Origin: Alcanivorax sp.
GTDB lineage: Bacteria; Pseudomonadota; Gammaproteobacteria; Pseudomonadales; Alcanivoracaceae
Direction of reading: 5' to 3'
DNA: 64,000 nt
Assembly: GCF_017794965.1 (NCBI RefSeq)
Contig: NZ_CP051240.1
Span: 1,984,001-2,048,000 of the forward strand
Positions 34,840-44,111 of the stretch are shown piece by piece. The position numbers and the translations under genes are program-made. How positions within the stretch are numbered: position 1 is the first letter of the stretch; every line of letters starts with the position of its first letter. Below the pieces are notes generated by a model. That model did no database searches, was not told the origin of the DNA, and worked only from the letters and a program-made list of their open reading frames with translations.

Positions 34840-35949
34840 ATGAAAGCCAGCACTCTGCGTACCTGGTCCGCGTGGCACACCTGGACCAGCCTGATCAGCA
34901 CGGTTTTCCTGCTGATGCTCTGCATCACCGGACTACCGCTGATATTCCACGATGAACTGGACAGTGTTCTGCACAGCGACAACTGGCAACCGGCCAATCC
35001 CGGTGGCGAGCTGTTGAGCCTGGACCAGATTCTCGATCATGCTGCCGCCAACCGGCCCGGCGAAGTCCCACTGTACATGAGCTTCGATATCGACCGGCCG
35101 GTGATCAATGTGACCACCGGCCCGGCGCCGGACTCTCCCGGCAGCGACATGCTGATGAGTTCCTTCGATCGTACCAGCGGCGAGCTGGTGCCCTATCACG
35201 AAGGCTTCGACATCATGCACTTCCTGCTGCAGCTGCATACGGACATGTTCCTCGGGCTGCCCGGCATGTTATTTCTGGGTGCCATGGGCCTGCTGATGAT
35301 CATCGCCATCGTTTCCGGGGTGGTGTTGTATGCGCCATTCATGCGCAAACTGGAATTCGGTGCGCTACGCACGCAACGCTCCAAACGCATCAAGTGGCTG
35401 GACTACCATAACCTGCTCGGTATCGTCACCGTGGCCTGGCTCACCGTGGTCGGCCTCACCGGAGTCATCAATACCCTGGCCGACCCCATTACGGCCACCT
35501 GGCGCAGTCAGGCCCTGGCGGATCTCACCGCCGGTTATGAGGATGCCACCGTGCCCACACCTAACGAAATGGCCTCCCTGGACGACGCTGTAGCACAGGC
35601 CGTTGCTGCTGCCCCGGACATGACATTGCAGTTCGTGGCGTTTCCCGGTGGCGACTGGTCCACGGATTATCACTACGCCATCTTTCTCCACGGCAATACG
35701 CCACTGACATCGCACATCATCACTCCGGTACTGGTCGATGCACGCACCGGTGAGTATGCCGATATGCGGGAAATGCCCTGGTACAACAAGGCCCTGTCCC
35801 TGTCTGGCCCGTTGCACTTCGGTGATTACGGCGGCACGCCGTTGAAAATCATCTGGTTCGCGCTGGATCTATTCGCCATCGTGGTGCTCGTGACCGGCCT
35901 GTATCTCTGGTGGGTACGCCGCCGCAACAACGTACCGGGAGAGGCATGA
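34840..35949 (+). CDS. PepSY-associated transmembrane protein (siderophore operon)
   Basis: 369 residues of the iron-regulated PepSY_TM family (COG3182). It has an N-terminal helix (TSLISTVFLLMLCITGLPLIF), a periplasmic PepSY region, histidine-bearing helix HFLLQLHTDMFLGLPGMLFLG, a second helix pair near 130-220 and a C-terminal helix (LFAIVVLVTGLYLWWVRRR). Relatives reduce or process ferric siderophores at the inner membrane. ATG 34840 is preferred; the longer frame overlaps the receptor gene. Overlaps the next small gene by 4 bp. Confidence 0.9.
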   Translation: MKASTLRTWSAWHTWTSLISTVFLLMLCITGLPLIFHDELDSVLHSDNWQPANPGGELLSLDQILDHAAANRPGEVPLYMSFDIDRPVINVTTGPAPDSPGSDMLMSSFDRTSGELVPYHEGFDIMHFLLQLHTDMFLGLPGMLFLGAMGLLMIIAIVSGVVLYAPFMRKLEFGALRTQRSKRIKWLDYHNLLGIVTVAWLTVVGLTGVINTLADPITATWRSQALADLTAGYEDATVPTPNEMASLDDAVAQAVAAAPDMTLQFVAFPGGDWSTDYHYAIFLHGNTPLTSHIITPVLVDARTGEYADMREMPWYNKALSLSGPLHFGDYGGTPLKIIWFALDLFAIVVLVTGLYLWWVRRRNNVPGEA

Positions 35950-36107
35950 TGGGTCACACCTTCGCCCTGCCCCTGCTGATCGCCATCACCAGCATCGCAG
36001 GCCTGTTGTCAGCCTTGCTGGGGGATGGCGTCTATGACTGGGTGTCCTGGCTGGGACTGGGCATCCCGGTGGCCGCGGTCATTCATGCGTTCGTCAGGCG
36101 CACCTGA
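35946..36107 (+). CDS. Small membrane protein of the siderophore operon
   Basis: 53 residues, two hydrophobic segments (FALPLLIAITSIAGLLSALLG and WLGLGIPVAAVIHAFVRR). The ATG overlaps the PepSY stop (ATGA) and is preceded by GGAGAGG, so it is translated with it. Similar short membrane proteins often follow PepSY genes in TonB-receptor operons; function unknown. Confidence 0.75.
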   Translation: MMGHTFALPLLIAITSIAGLLSALLGDGVYDWVSWLGLGIPVAAVIHAFVRRT

Positions 36108-36167
36108 TACTCACTGCTGTCCCACAGTTTCCTGAATGTCCTGAGGAAGCGGGGGGCGCTTTCTCTT

Positions 36168-36233
36168 GTGGGAGCTTGCTTGCAAGCGAATAGCCCTTGT
36201 CGCACCAACATTCGCTTGCAAGCAAGCTCCCAC
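36168..36233. repeat. REPIN (perfect inverted pair)
   Basis: GTGGGAGCTTGCTTGCAAGC plus GAAT, and its exact complement, flank a short spacer: arms of about 24 bp with heads outward. A further single REP (GTGGGAGCTTGCCTGCAAGC) lies at 36522-36541. Apart from these and a hairpin, 36108-36687 contains no gene. Confidence 0.8.
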
Positions 36234-36289
36234 GAGACAGGCATCTGCGAGCGTCAAAATGCGCCGGTGAATTCCTGTTCCACTAAACA

Positions 36290-36324
36290 GAAAAACCCGC
36301 CGGCTTGCGAGCCTGGCGGGTTCG
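36290..36324. terminator. Terminator-like hairpin
   Basis: AACCCGCC...GGCGGGTT with an inner GGCT-TGCG-AGCC stem; an A-run at 36291-36295 makes it terminator-like on the minus strand, 365 bp beyond the SYLF lipoprotein stop. On the plus strand the T-run is only two bases. Confidence 0.5.
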
Positions 36325-36687
36325 GACTTCGCTAAGTCAAACGGTAGGACAGCAGCGACCTGATACTGGGCTTTATCGGCGTCAAGAAACAGGGGTTGCA
36401 GCTTCTGGCAACGCATTTCGAGTTTCGAAGACCCAAGACAGGGAGAGGATTGTGGTCCAGCGTTTTTTCGTGGCTTGCTTTATGGCTTCTTCGTTCACCC
36501 GCAGCCGCTTTCATCCGCCACTGTGGGAGCTTGCCTGCAAGCGATGAGGAACGCGCTCATGGCATCATGAAAGGGAGCCGTCGCAAAGCGCGATGACGTC
36601 AATATCCCGGTCTTGGCGCCGGAACAATCCAAACGCGTGCCGCCAAACTCAACCAGCAGCCACATTCCCACACTTCAGCTGCAGAGA

Positions 36688-38133
36688 TCAGAACCGTACT
36701 GTCAGTGCCGAGATAAAGGCATCACGGCTGCCTATGAAACCGTCGTATTCCAGCATCAGGGATAAACGTGGTGTGATGTCCCAGTTGGCGCCCGCCACCA
36801 GGTTCCAACGATCGGAATTCTTTTGATCTACTTTGTAATCCAGTATCTGTTCTGTGCCCGGGATGGCAAGACTGCCCGTAATCACCGTGCGCACATCAAG
36901 ATAATTGCCACCGGCAAACAGCGTCACTCGCCCTGCCCGATTCATGGCGAAGCCCCGGCCCAGACGCGGGCTTATGGTAAGTGCCCGCCCTTCCAGTACC
37001 GCCTTGTCCGAATCGGTCCACGTCACATTGAAAGGGATCAGCAGGAACCAGTCATGCCAGCCGGACGCGACTACCCCCCCTACCCCATAGTTCATTGGAC
37101 TGAGGTCGGCGGTCACAGGAAAACGCACCTGCTTGTTCTCAAACAGATAACAAACAGGTGGCCTGATGATGCCGGTACAGTCCTTGCCGATCTGATCAAG
37201 CATGGCGTTGCCATCTATCGCGATATCCAGATCCAGATCGCCGTTCACCTGTCCGAACGTACCGTACAGATTCAGGAACGGCAGCACCCAGGCATCCAGT
37301 TTCACCTGTTCAGTGATCAGATCACTTTCGGCACCGAAGAAGACAAAGTCATAGGGACGGGTGCCATTACCGTTGAAGCCCACTTCCAGGTGCTCGATGC
37401 GCATCTCCTGCCGCACATCAGCGCGCACTACACCAACCCCCAGAGGCATGGGCAAGTTAAAGCCCCGCTCCACCGCCCGCTTGCCCAGAAAAGGGAGGGT
37501 ATGCCCCCAATATCGGGGCGCCTGCTGGTTCTGTGTATGTGCAGAATTTTTACTGGGAAAGTTGTAGCTGGACTGCGCGGTGTTGCTCAACCGTTGATTG
37601 ACACTGACCTGGCTGACCTTCATGCCAGCCCCGGCTGATACACCGGAATCACTGGACACAAACAGGGCCAGTTCATCGTTGCGATAACGCAGAGCCCCGT
37701 TCTGCGCTCCCACATTGGAAGACGCACCAGGCTTGATCAGCCACTTGCCATGGCGCAACTGAGCTAGCAGATCGGGATCATGGATAACGGCCAGAAACCG
37801 GCCGCCCTTGGCCCCCAGGCCAAAACCCATACGCAGGGAATGCACATCAAGGTAAAGGCGACTTTGCTCCCGGTTGTCGTGCAGGACAGCAACCGCGTTA
37901 CTCCCGCCAAGAGGCCCCAGCAACAAAACATCGCTGGTACCAACCACATAGCCAACCGACTGCTCGAGCTCCTGTTCCAGGCCCGGCACATCCTTCAGGA
38001 ACTGGTCCAGTGCCTCCCGGGTTTTCCAGTCGACTTGCTCGCGAACCTGCTGCAACTCATTGGCAGGCAGACTCGAGCAACCCGCCAGCACCAACAGCAA
38101 CAACCCGCCACACCACTTTGTCACCACTGACAT
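36688..38133 (-). CDS. Lipoprotein with SYLF-like domain fused to beta-barrel-like region
   Basis: 481 residues. Lipoprotein signal with lipobox LAGC (Cys19). Residues about 30-160 (DQFLKDVPGLEQELEQSVGY, VLHDNREQSRLYLDVHSLRMGFGLGAKGG) resemble the SYLF/YSC84 lipid-binding fold. Residues about 190-481 are beta-strand rich with alternating aromatic pattern and end in DAFISALTVRF with terminal Phe, as in outer-membrane barrels. I do not know a characterised protein with this fusion. ATG 38133 places the lipobox correctly; an ATG 14 codons upstream is possible. Neighbours do not suggest a pathway. Confidence 0.75.
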   Translation of the reverse strand: MSVVTKWCGGLLLLVLAGCSSLPANELQQVREQVDWKTREALDQFLKDVPGLEQELEQSVGYVVGTSDVLLLGPLGGSNAVAVLHDNREQSRLYLDVHSLRMGFGLGAKGGRFLAVIHDPDLLAQLRHGKWLIKPGASSNVGAQNGALRYRNDELALFVSSDSGVSAGAGMKVSQVSVNQRLSNTAQSSYNFPSKNSAHTQNQQAPRYWGHTLPFLGKRAVERGFNLPMPLGVGVVRADVRQEMRIEHLEVGFNGNGTRPYDFVFFGAESDLITEQVKLDAWVLPFLNLYGTFGQVNGDLDLDIAIDGNAMLDQIGKDCTGIIRPPVCYLFENKQVRFPVTADLSPMNYGVGGVVASGWHDWFLLIPFNVTWTDSDKAVLEGRALTISPRLGRGFAMNRAGRVTLFAGGNYLDVRTVITGSLAIPGTEQILDYKVDQKNSDRWNLVAGANWDITPRLSLMLEYDGFIGSRDAFISALTVRF

Positions 38134-38205
38134 AGACGCGATTTCCACAACCGGTTTTGCCCATGGTGGACGCAATACCGAGCGCTGTCACGCAACCAGG
38201 AACGA

Positions 38206-39543
38206 TCAGGATTGCAGCAAAGCCTCCACTGCACGGGCCGCACTCTGACAGGCCCCTTCCATGGTGGTGGTCCATTCGGTATCGGTCCAGTCACCGGCAA
38301 TGGCCAGTCCCTTTACAGAGGTTTTCTGCTGCGGGCGCACTCCGGCCGTACCGGGACGCTGGGCGAAGGTGGAATTGGGCATCCGCACGATATGGCTGTG
38401 GATGACCTGCGCGTCTTTGGCCTTCGGGTAGTAGCGGCGCAGCATGTCCATCTGGATAGCGATAATCTCGTCATTGGACTTCTTGATCAGCTCATAGGAC
38501 GCCGACACCGTGGTCGAGAAGAACCAGTTATCTTTCGGCTGTCGGCCATGCATGCGCTGGCGATCCCATACCTGTTCGAGAATCCCTTCCCCGTTGTAGA
38601 GAATCTCACCCCAGTCTTCCATACCGATATCGCGATCCAGATACAGGTTCACGCTGACGATGGGTACCGGCGTCAGGGCGTCTACCGCCTGTTCGATCTT
38701 GTGGTACTCCGGCATCTGTACCAGCAGGTCCTTCACCTGCCACACCGGAACCGCACAGATCACCGCATCGGCTTTCAACAGCTCCCCATCGCGAAGCGTA
38801 ACCCCTGTTATTTTGCCGTTGTTGATGTCCACACTTTTCACCGGCGCACGGGTGCGAACCTTGACGCCATGTTCCCGGAAAAACCGCTCTGCGCTGTCCA
38901 CGAACAGAGTGTCCAGATCGACGGTGGGATAACCGATGGAAACCGGGGTGCGCATCTTGATGCCTTTGCGAATGCCGGTGACTAACAGATCCGCCGGCAC
39001 CTTGGCCGAGGAAATATCGGTCTTGTCTCCGGTAAGGCCAATCACGATGCCATCCCACATGGCGCGACGAGCAGACTGCGGAAGGCCACAGCGATCAAAC
39101 CATTGCTCAGCGGTAATCTGATCCAGATCTGCCGGTTGTCTGAGTGCCTCACGGAACAAGCGGGCCTGAGCACGGGCTGTACGCAGTTTGTCCAGGCCAC
39201 GAACCCCCGGCAGATCACCTACCATGGCGCGCAACCCTTCCACGCCCCAGAAGCCCGCCCGGCGCGTTTTACCACCGGGCATCCTGGCGGTCATGTGGCC
39301 GGGAAAGGCCACATGCTGCCGTGTCCCAACGCTGTCCAGATAGCGAAACAGATTTTCATAACCACTGGCGAAAACATGCTGGCCATTGTCAGGCACATCG
39401 TTGATTTCCTTCTGGGGAATGGCAATGGTACGCCCACCCAGAGCACCCCGACGCTCAAGCACCGTCACCTCATGCCCCGCTTCAGCCAACCACACGGCCG
39501 AGGCCAGACCCGATAATCCGCCACCCACCACAATGCATTTCAT
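38206..39543 (-). CDS. HpnE-like FAD-dependent amine oxidase/desaturase
   Basis: 445 residues. FAD motif VVGGGLSGLASAVWLAEAGH, then GRTIAIPQKEINDVPDNGQHVFASGYENLF. The phrase NGQHVF resembles hydroxysqualene dehydroxylase HpnE and related phytoene-desaturase-like enzymes. The C-terminal flavin motif is GLAIAGDWTDTEWTTTMEGACQSA (conserved in the family). No hpnC/hpnD or other hopanoid genes are in the window, so squalene synthesis is only a possibility; another isoprenoid or lipid substrate is equally open. Gap to the SYLF lipoprotein gene is 72 bp, same strand. Confidence 0.82.
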   Translation of the reverse strand: MKCIVVGGGLSGLASAVWLAEAGHEVTVLERRGALGGRTIAIPQKEINDVPDNGQHVFASGYENLFRYLDSVGTRQHVAFPGHMTARMPGGKTRRAGFWGVEGLRAMVGDLPGVRGLDKLRTARAQARLFREALRQPADLDQITAEQWFDRCGLPQSARRAMWDGIVIGLTGDKTDISSAKVPADLLVTGIRKGIKMRTPVSIGYPTVDLDTLFVDSAERFFREHGVKVRTRAPVKSVDINNGKITGVTLRDGELLKADAVICAVPVWQVKDLLVQMPEYHKIEQAVDALTPVPIVSVNLYLDRDIGMEDWGEILYNGEGILEQVWDRQRMHGRQPKDNWFFSTTVSASYELIKKSNDEIIAIQMDMLRRYYPKAKDAQVIHSHIVRMPNSTFAQRPGTAGVRPQQKTSVKGLAIAGDWTDTEWTTTMEGACQSAARAVEALLQS

Positions 39544-39714
39544 CTCGACACATCTCCGCCACTGTTGTTATCGAAAACAGGGAGGGTATCAGGGGGATAT
39601 TCAGGCGGGGACACACAAAATTACGGTAGATGAACACCCTGACTGTAATGGCCCCACATGACTACGAGGCCGTTACGTTCTCAAGTGCGCATAGACGACC
39701 TGAGACATAAAAAA

Positions 39715-40050
39715 GGTTCATCGCGGATTAGCGGGAAAGCAGATTGGTCAGACGCCTGAAGTCGGACGTCTGACGCAAAAGACAGAAAACCGGCAGCCCC
39801 CAAGCTCTTGCGCAATGCACCTGCCACTACGCTCACAAGCACTGCAAACCCGCAATGCTGTTCACTTAAGCTCAAGGTCTCTGTGGGAGCGTGCTTGCAC
39901 GCGAATGGCGCGCTCTGAAATAAAGGCTTCGCGTGCGAGCACGCTCCCACAAAAAACCAAAATCACGACCTAAATGAACAGCATGACAGCAAACCCGGGG
40001 TTTGATTTGGGCGTCAGACTTCTGACGTCCGACCTTCGACCAGGCCGCTT
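39715..40050. repeat. Repeat cluster with REPIN (39883-39950)
   Basis: Begins GGTTCATCGCGGATTAGCGG after an A6 run. It contains a REPIN with arms GTGGGAGCGTGCTTGCACGC / GCGTGCGAGCACGCTCCCAC. Flanking copies of AAGTCGGACGTCTGACGC (39759) and its inverted relative (about 40010-40040) also recur at 48570. No gene in 39544-40111. Confidence 0.6.
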
Positions 40051-40111
40051 AACTTTCCCGCCATTCCGCGCTGAACGATAAAAAAAGCCAGGAAAATGCC
40101 CCCTGCTCGAC

Positions 40112-40498
40112 TCAACTTCCCGTAGCTCGCAGACGCCACCAGGCCCAGATACCCAATATGGCCGCAATCGCTTCCATGACCAGATAGAGCAGCATGTAAC
40201 CATTGGGATTGCCGTCTACGGCAATTCCGACACTCCGCCCCAATGCCATGGCCACCATCAACACCGACACGCCCAGGGCTCCGGTCCGCAGCGTGGCTGC
40301 ACTGCCGGCCAATACCCACAGTATCACCCCCACCCCAACCGAAAGACCGCCATAAGTGGCGCGCAGGTCAATCCAGGCAGAAGATGCAACGGGCACCTCG
40401 CCCACAACCTGAGACATCAACACGCCGGGGGCAACGATAAACCCCAGACCATAAAGCAGAAAAACCGCTGCCACGAGACGAACCAGCAACATGGGCAT
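40112..40498 (-). CDS. DUF4345 family membrane protein
   Basis: 128 residues, four hydrophobic helices (LLVRLVAAVFLLYGLGFIVAP; an RATYGGLSVGVGVILWVLAG segment; ALGVSVLMVAMALGRSVGI; YLVMEAIAAILGIWAWWRLR). The central DLRATYGG motif is typical of DUF4345. Function unknown. ATG 40498 with GGAGTTATCT is preferred to an ATG 11 codons upstream. It lies 41 bp downstream of the PhoD-like gene on the same strand. Confidence 0.8.
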   Translation of the reverse strand: MPMLLVRLVAAVFLLYGLGFIVAPGVLMSQVVGEVPVASSAWIDLRATYGGLSVGVGVILWVLAGSAATLRTGALGVSVLMVAMALGRSVGIAVDGNPNGYMLLYLVMEAIAAILGIWAWWRLRATGS

Positions 40499-40539
40499 AG
40501 ATAACTCCAAACAGGATTGAGATGATGTCAATACAATGA

Positions 40540-42000
40540 CTACGTCAAGGTTTCAGTCAACGTGGCAAAGTCACGCCGCGGAAGATTGGCTTGATCCCTG
40601 TCTCGCACCCGCCAGGCATCCACTTTCAACACAACCTCGCCCTCGTTATTTCGATGAAATGCCGCGGTCATGAAGTGCTCAGTGGTGCGGTCTCTCGGAT
40701 AGGCAGACAGCCACCAGCCCTGACGCACACTCACCGCATCCGGGCAATCGACCGGATAGGATGACCAGCCTTGTGGGCGCACTGACGCATGGGGGAAAGG
40801 CTCGGGATTTCGCTCCGGGGTTGAGGTGGCAATACCGTCAAGGAATGTGAGGTTGGACAAGGGTGACGCGATCACTTCCACCAACTTGCCGCCGTTGGGC
40901 CCCAGCGTGGTGGTAGCAATACGGCCGAAATGCACATCACCACTCATCACCACAACATCGTGACCGGTTTCACCCAGAGCCTCCAGCAAACGGGCGTACT
41001 GGCCACGATAGCTCAACAGGTTTCGCTCCAGCGGATTGGGTGCCACGATCAATGGCTGGGGAATCACCAGCACCCCCGGGCCCGTCAAGCCCTTCGCCCA
41101 ACGGATTAGCCTGTCGAAGTCCCGCTCCGGCAGAAAACGATCGTCACCCCTGTAGGATCGTAAATCCGCAAGACAGAACGACAACACATCAATATCGAAC
41201 GTTTCCACCCGGGGGCTCTGCTGAATTCGCCGCACTCCATCTTCCGATGCCTTGGACCAGGTCTCACGGACATCATCGATCTTCAGTGCCAGCAAGGTCG
41301 GGATCAGCGAATCGTAGAAGGGATAATCGTTCCAGTATTCGTGATCGTCCGGCAGCATCCAGGTCGCCCCCCGATTGAGAATACTGCCCAGCAACTGCCA
41401 GTGATGCGCATAGTCATCCGCTACCCGCTCACGGATTTCACTTCGCACAAACGACAGGGAATCGAAACCGATATCCAAATAGACCTGATCCCCGGTGAGA
41501 AAGGTCACATGGGGGCGCACCGCTAGCGGACCGCGTTCGTACAGCGCCCGGTAGGAACCCGCCGCCTGGCCGCCATCGCGGTGGGCGTAGAAACAACTGC
41601 CCAGCGCCACCGTAAAGGGACGCTCCCCTTCATTGGGCAATCCCGCCGGCAAGGTATCGAACTGGCCATGACGCAACACCTGCCATTCTTCCACCTCCCG
41701 GTATATGGCATCGGTACGGCGAATGAACTCCACCTCATAGTGAGTATCTGGCTCCAGATTCTCAAACTCGACGGTGGTGTAGAAACGCTGATAGACATAA
41801 CGGAAGGGCCGCTGCCAATCCTTCCTCACGATGTCCTTACGAATACGGGTACCGTCCGGGTGGATCAGTTCGACACAGGCCTGGTCTGGCTTTCTCAGCG
41901 TATGGAACAAGGTTCCGACCCATACCTTAGCCGTGGTTTGCGACACCCGCAGTACCGCCAGAGACCACTTTCCCTTGCTGGTATTCAACCCCTCAGTCAT
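40540..42000 (-). CDS. PhoD-like metallophosphatase
   Basis: 486 residues. N-terminal Fn3-like region (AVLRVSQTTAKVWVG, FENLEPDTHYEVEF), then a calcineurin-like/PhoD metal-binding core with ALGSCFYAHRD, LTGDQVYLDIG, MLPDDHEYWNDYP and VVMSGDVHFG. No Tat signal or other signal peptide is visible, unlike secreted PhoD, so it may be cytosolic. Substrate unknown. GATGAGG precedes ATG 42000. Confidence 0.87.
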   Translation of the reverse strand: MTEGLNTSKGKWSLAVLRVSQTTAKVWVGTLFHTLRKPDQACVELIHPDGTRIRKDIVRKDWQRPFRYVYQRFYTTVEFENLEPDTHYEVEFIRRTDAIYREVEEWQVLRHGQFDTLPAGLPNEGERPFTVALGSCFYAHRDGGQAAGSYRALYERGPLAVRPHVTFLTGDQVYLDIGFDSLSFVRSEIRERVADDYAHHWQLLGSILNRGATWMLPDDHEYWNDYPFYDSLIPTLLALKIDDVRETWSKASEDGVRRIQQSPRVETFDIDVLSFCLADLRSYRGDDRFLPERDFDRLIRWAKGLTGPGVLVIPQPLIVAPNPLERNLLSYRGQYARLLEALGETGHDVVVMSGDVHFGRIATTTLGPNGGKLVEVIASPLSNLTFLDGIATSTPERNPEPFPHASVRPQGWSSYPVDCPDAVSVRQGWWLSAYPRDRTTEHFMTAAFHRNNEGEVVLKVDAWRVRDRDQANLPRRDFATLTETLT

Positions 42001-42165
42001 ACCTCATCCTTCCTGGAACTTATTATGATTGTTGATTCCTGGAACAAGATTGCCCTGATCGGCAGAATGCTACAAGCGACCCGGTTGCAGGTTTTATGCT
42101 AGCGAATCTCACCACCCTGCCATGTAACCCAAACCATGGGTTTTGCAAACGTCCAAAAAGTCATC

Positions 42166-42231
42166 GTAGGAGCCTGCCTGCAGGCGATCTCTTTTTATTC
42201 AAAGCTGCATCGCCTGCAGGCAGGCTCATAC
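42166..42231. repeat. REPIN (GTAGGAGCCTGCCTGCAGGC type)
   Basis: GTAGGAGCCTGCCTGCAGGC and the complementary GCCTGCAGGCAGGCTCATAC flank CTCTTTTTATTCAAAGCTG. Arms of about 22 bp with one mismatch. Confidence 0.8.
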
Positions 42232-42264
42232 GGCGAGGTGTCTCGTCCTCAGATCGAGAATAAG

Positions 42265-42450
42265 GGTTCATCACGTATTAGCGGTATAAAGATTGGCCGA
42301 AGGCGATTTCCGATCCTGATGCGGCAACGTAGCGGAGCGGAGTAACGCACGGAGTGCGGCCCGAAGGGTGAGCGAAGCGAATAATTTGCTGGCAAGCGAA
42401 GCCTTTCCCTGGCTCGACCAAAACCGCTTCGCGTGCAAGCACGCTCCCAC
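42265..42450. repeat. Mosaic repeat with REP end
   Basis: Starts GGTTCATCACGTATTAGCGG, carries GTAGCGGAGCGGAGTAACGC / ACGGAGTGCGGCCCGAAGGG and ends with an inverted REP (GCGTGCAAGCACGCTCCCAC). A shorter, diverged relative of the long repeats at 51215 and 55523. No gene in 42001-42576. Confidence 0.6.
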
Positions 42451-42523
42451 AATGTTCCCCTTCCCCGCTTGCCTTTCGCATGTTGCGTGTTGCCTGATGC
42501 GTGAAGCAGCCGCAGAGCGGCAA

Positions 42524-42546
42524 TAAAAAGGGGCCGAAGCCCCTCT
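42524..42546 (-). terminator. Terminator of the hydrolase/monooxygenase operon
   Basis: AGGGGC-CGAA-GCCCCT hairpin with minus-strand T-run (A5 at 42525-42529), 31 bp beyond the monooxygenase stop. Confidence 0.82.
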
Positions 42547-42576
42547 GATAGTTACTGCTTGATGCCTCAAGCACAC

Positions 42577-44097
42577 TCAGGCAGAAACCGCTTGTTTCTC
42601 GGTTTCCTCCACATGCACAAACTCGTAATCGGTACTGCGTACCTGTCGGGTGCGCAACCAGTAACGCCAGGTGGAACCGGGCCAGAGGGCAAAGTTCTTG
42701 CCGTCTTCCTGCTGGTACCAGCTGGTGCAGCCGGAAGTCCAGGTGGTGCCTTGCAGGCGGCGTTGTACATCATCATTGAAGGCTTGCTGGGCGGCAGGTT
42801 TCACATTCAGATAGTCTGCCCCTTCGGCTTTCAGCAGCTGCATACACTGCATGATGTAGTTCACCTGGCACTCGATCATGAACACAATGGAGTTATGACC
42901 CAGACCGGTATTGGGCCCCACCAGCATGTACAGATTTGGATAGCCGCTAACCGTCATACCGTAATAAGCCTCGGAAGACTCCGCCCAGTCCTTGTGCAGA
43001 TCCCGACCCGGCAGGCCGGTCAACGGGAAGTCCTTCATGTAGATACGTGGGTCCACCACAAAGCCGGTGCCGAGAATGATGCAGTCCGCCTCGTGCTCCA
43101 CACCATCATCGGTGACCACGCTGTTAGCTTTCACTTCCTTGATGCCGGCGGTCACCAGCTCCACGTTGTCGCGGTTGAACATGGGGTACCACTTGTTGGA
43201 AATCAGCACCCGCTTGCAGCCAAAGGCATAGTCCGGGGTCAGCTTTTCTACCAGATTCTTGTCTTTCACCTGGAAGCGGATGAACTGCTTGCACAGCGTG
43301 CCCAGCAGTTTTGCTGCACGAGTGCTGGAGGCTGGCGCGACACGGGACTCGTTACTCCAGTAGAGCCTTGTCCGATGCAGTTTGCGCAGGGCGGGAAAGC
43401 GCTTGAACAAACGCTGTTGCAACTTTGGGTAGCCACGCTCGTCCCGGGGAATCACCCAGGCCGCAGAACGCTGAAACACCGACAGCTTCTTCACCTTCGG
43501 CGCAATCTCCGGGCAATACTGAATGGCACTGCCACCGGTGCCGATGGACACCACCTTTTTGCCCACCAGGTCATAGCCGTGATCCCACTCGGCGGAATGC
43601 ATCACCTTGCCCTTGAAGCGCGTCAGCCCTTTGATCTTCGGCTTGTTGGGCACGTGCAACGGACCCGAAGCCAGCACAAAATGACGACAGCGGATGGTGG
43701 AACCGGCTGCAGTTCGTACCGTCCACTGGCCACTGCCATCATTAAAGTGCGCTTCGTTCACTTCCTCCTGAAAACGGATAAAACGGCGCAGGTCATACTT
43801 CTCTACCGTATCGAGGATATAGTTCTCGATTTCGTCCCGGGGAGCATAACGCTTGCTCCAGTTCGCCTTGCCCGCAAAGGAGAAAGAATACAGGTGCGAT
43901 TGCACATCACAGGCCGCCCCGGGATAACCATTGAAGTACCAGGCCCCGCCCACCTCGCTGGCCTTCTCCAGAATGACAAAATCCTCATTGCCGGCTTCCA
44001 GCAACTTGATGGCCATGCACAGGCCACCAAAACCGGCACCGACAATGGCCACTTCCTTGTTCAGGGTTTTCGCACTGATCTTGACTTTACTGTTCAT
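42577..44097 (-). CDS. Baeyer-Villiger-type flavin monooxygenase
   Basis: 506 residues. FAD Rossmann motif GAGFGG (20-25), NADPH motif GTGGSA (186-191), and between them FKGKVMHSAEWD (161-172), the Baeyer-Villiger fingerprint FxGxxxHxxxW(P/D) with Asp in the last place. This subclass includes ketone/cycloalkanone monooxygenases and the AlmA-like long-chain alkane group; substrate is not certain. In one operon with, and 14 bp after, the PF10118-type hydrolase gene; a terminator follows. The pair is typical of hydrocarbon-using gammaproteobacteria. Confidence 0.9.
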   Translation of the reverse strand: MNSKVKISAKTLNKEVAIVGAGFGGLCMAIKLLEAGNEDFVILEKASEVGGAWYFNGYPGAACDVQSHLYSFSFAGKANWSKRYAPRDEIENYILDTVEKYDLRRFIRFQEEVNEAHFNDGSGQWTVRTAAGSTIRCRHFVLASGPLHVPNKPKIKGLTRFKGKVMHSAEWDHGYDLVGKKVVSIGTGGSAIQYCPEIAPKVKKLSVFQRSAAWVIPRDERGYPKLQQRLFKRFPALRKLHRTRLYWSNESRVAPASSTRAAKLLGTLCKQFIRFQVKDKNLVEKLTPDYAFGCKRVLISNKWYPMFNRDNVELVTAGIKEVKANSVVTDDGVEHEADCIILGTGFVVDPRIYMKDFPLTGLPGRDLHKDWAESSEAYYGMTVSGYPNLYMLVGPNTGLGHNSIVFMIECQVNYIMQCMQLLKAEGADYLNVKPAAQQAFNDDVQRRLQGTTWTSGCTSWYQQEDGKNFALWPGSTWRYWLRTRQVRSTDYEFVHVEETEKQAVSA

Positions 44098-44111
44098 GAT
44101 TCGCTCCCTGC

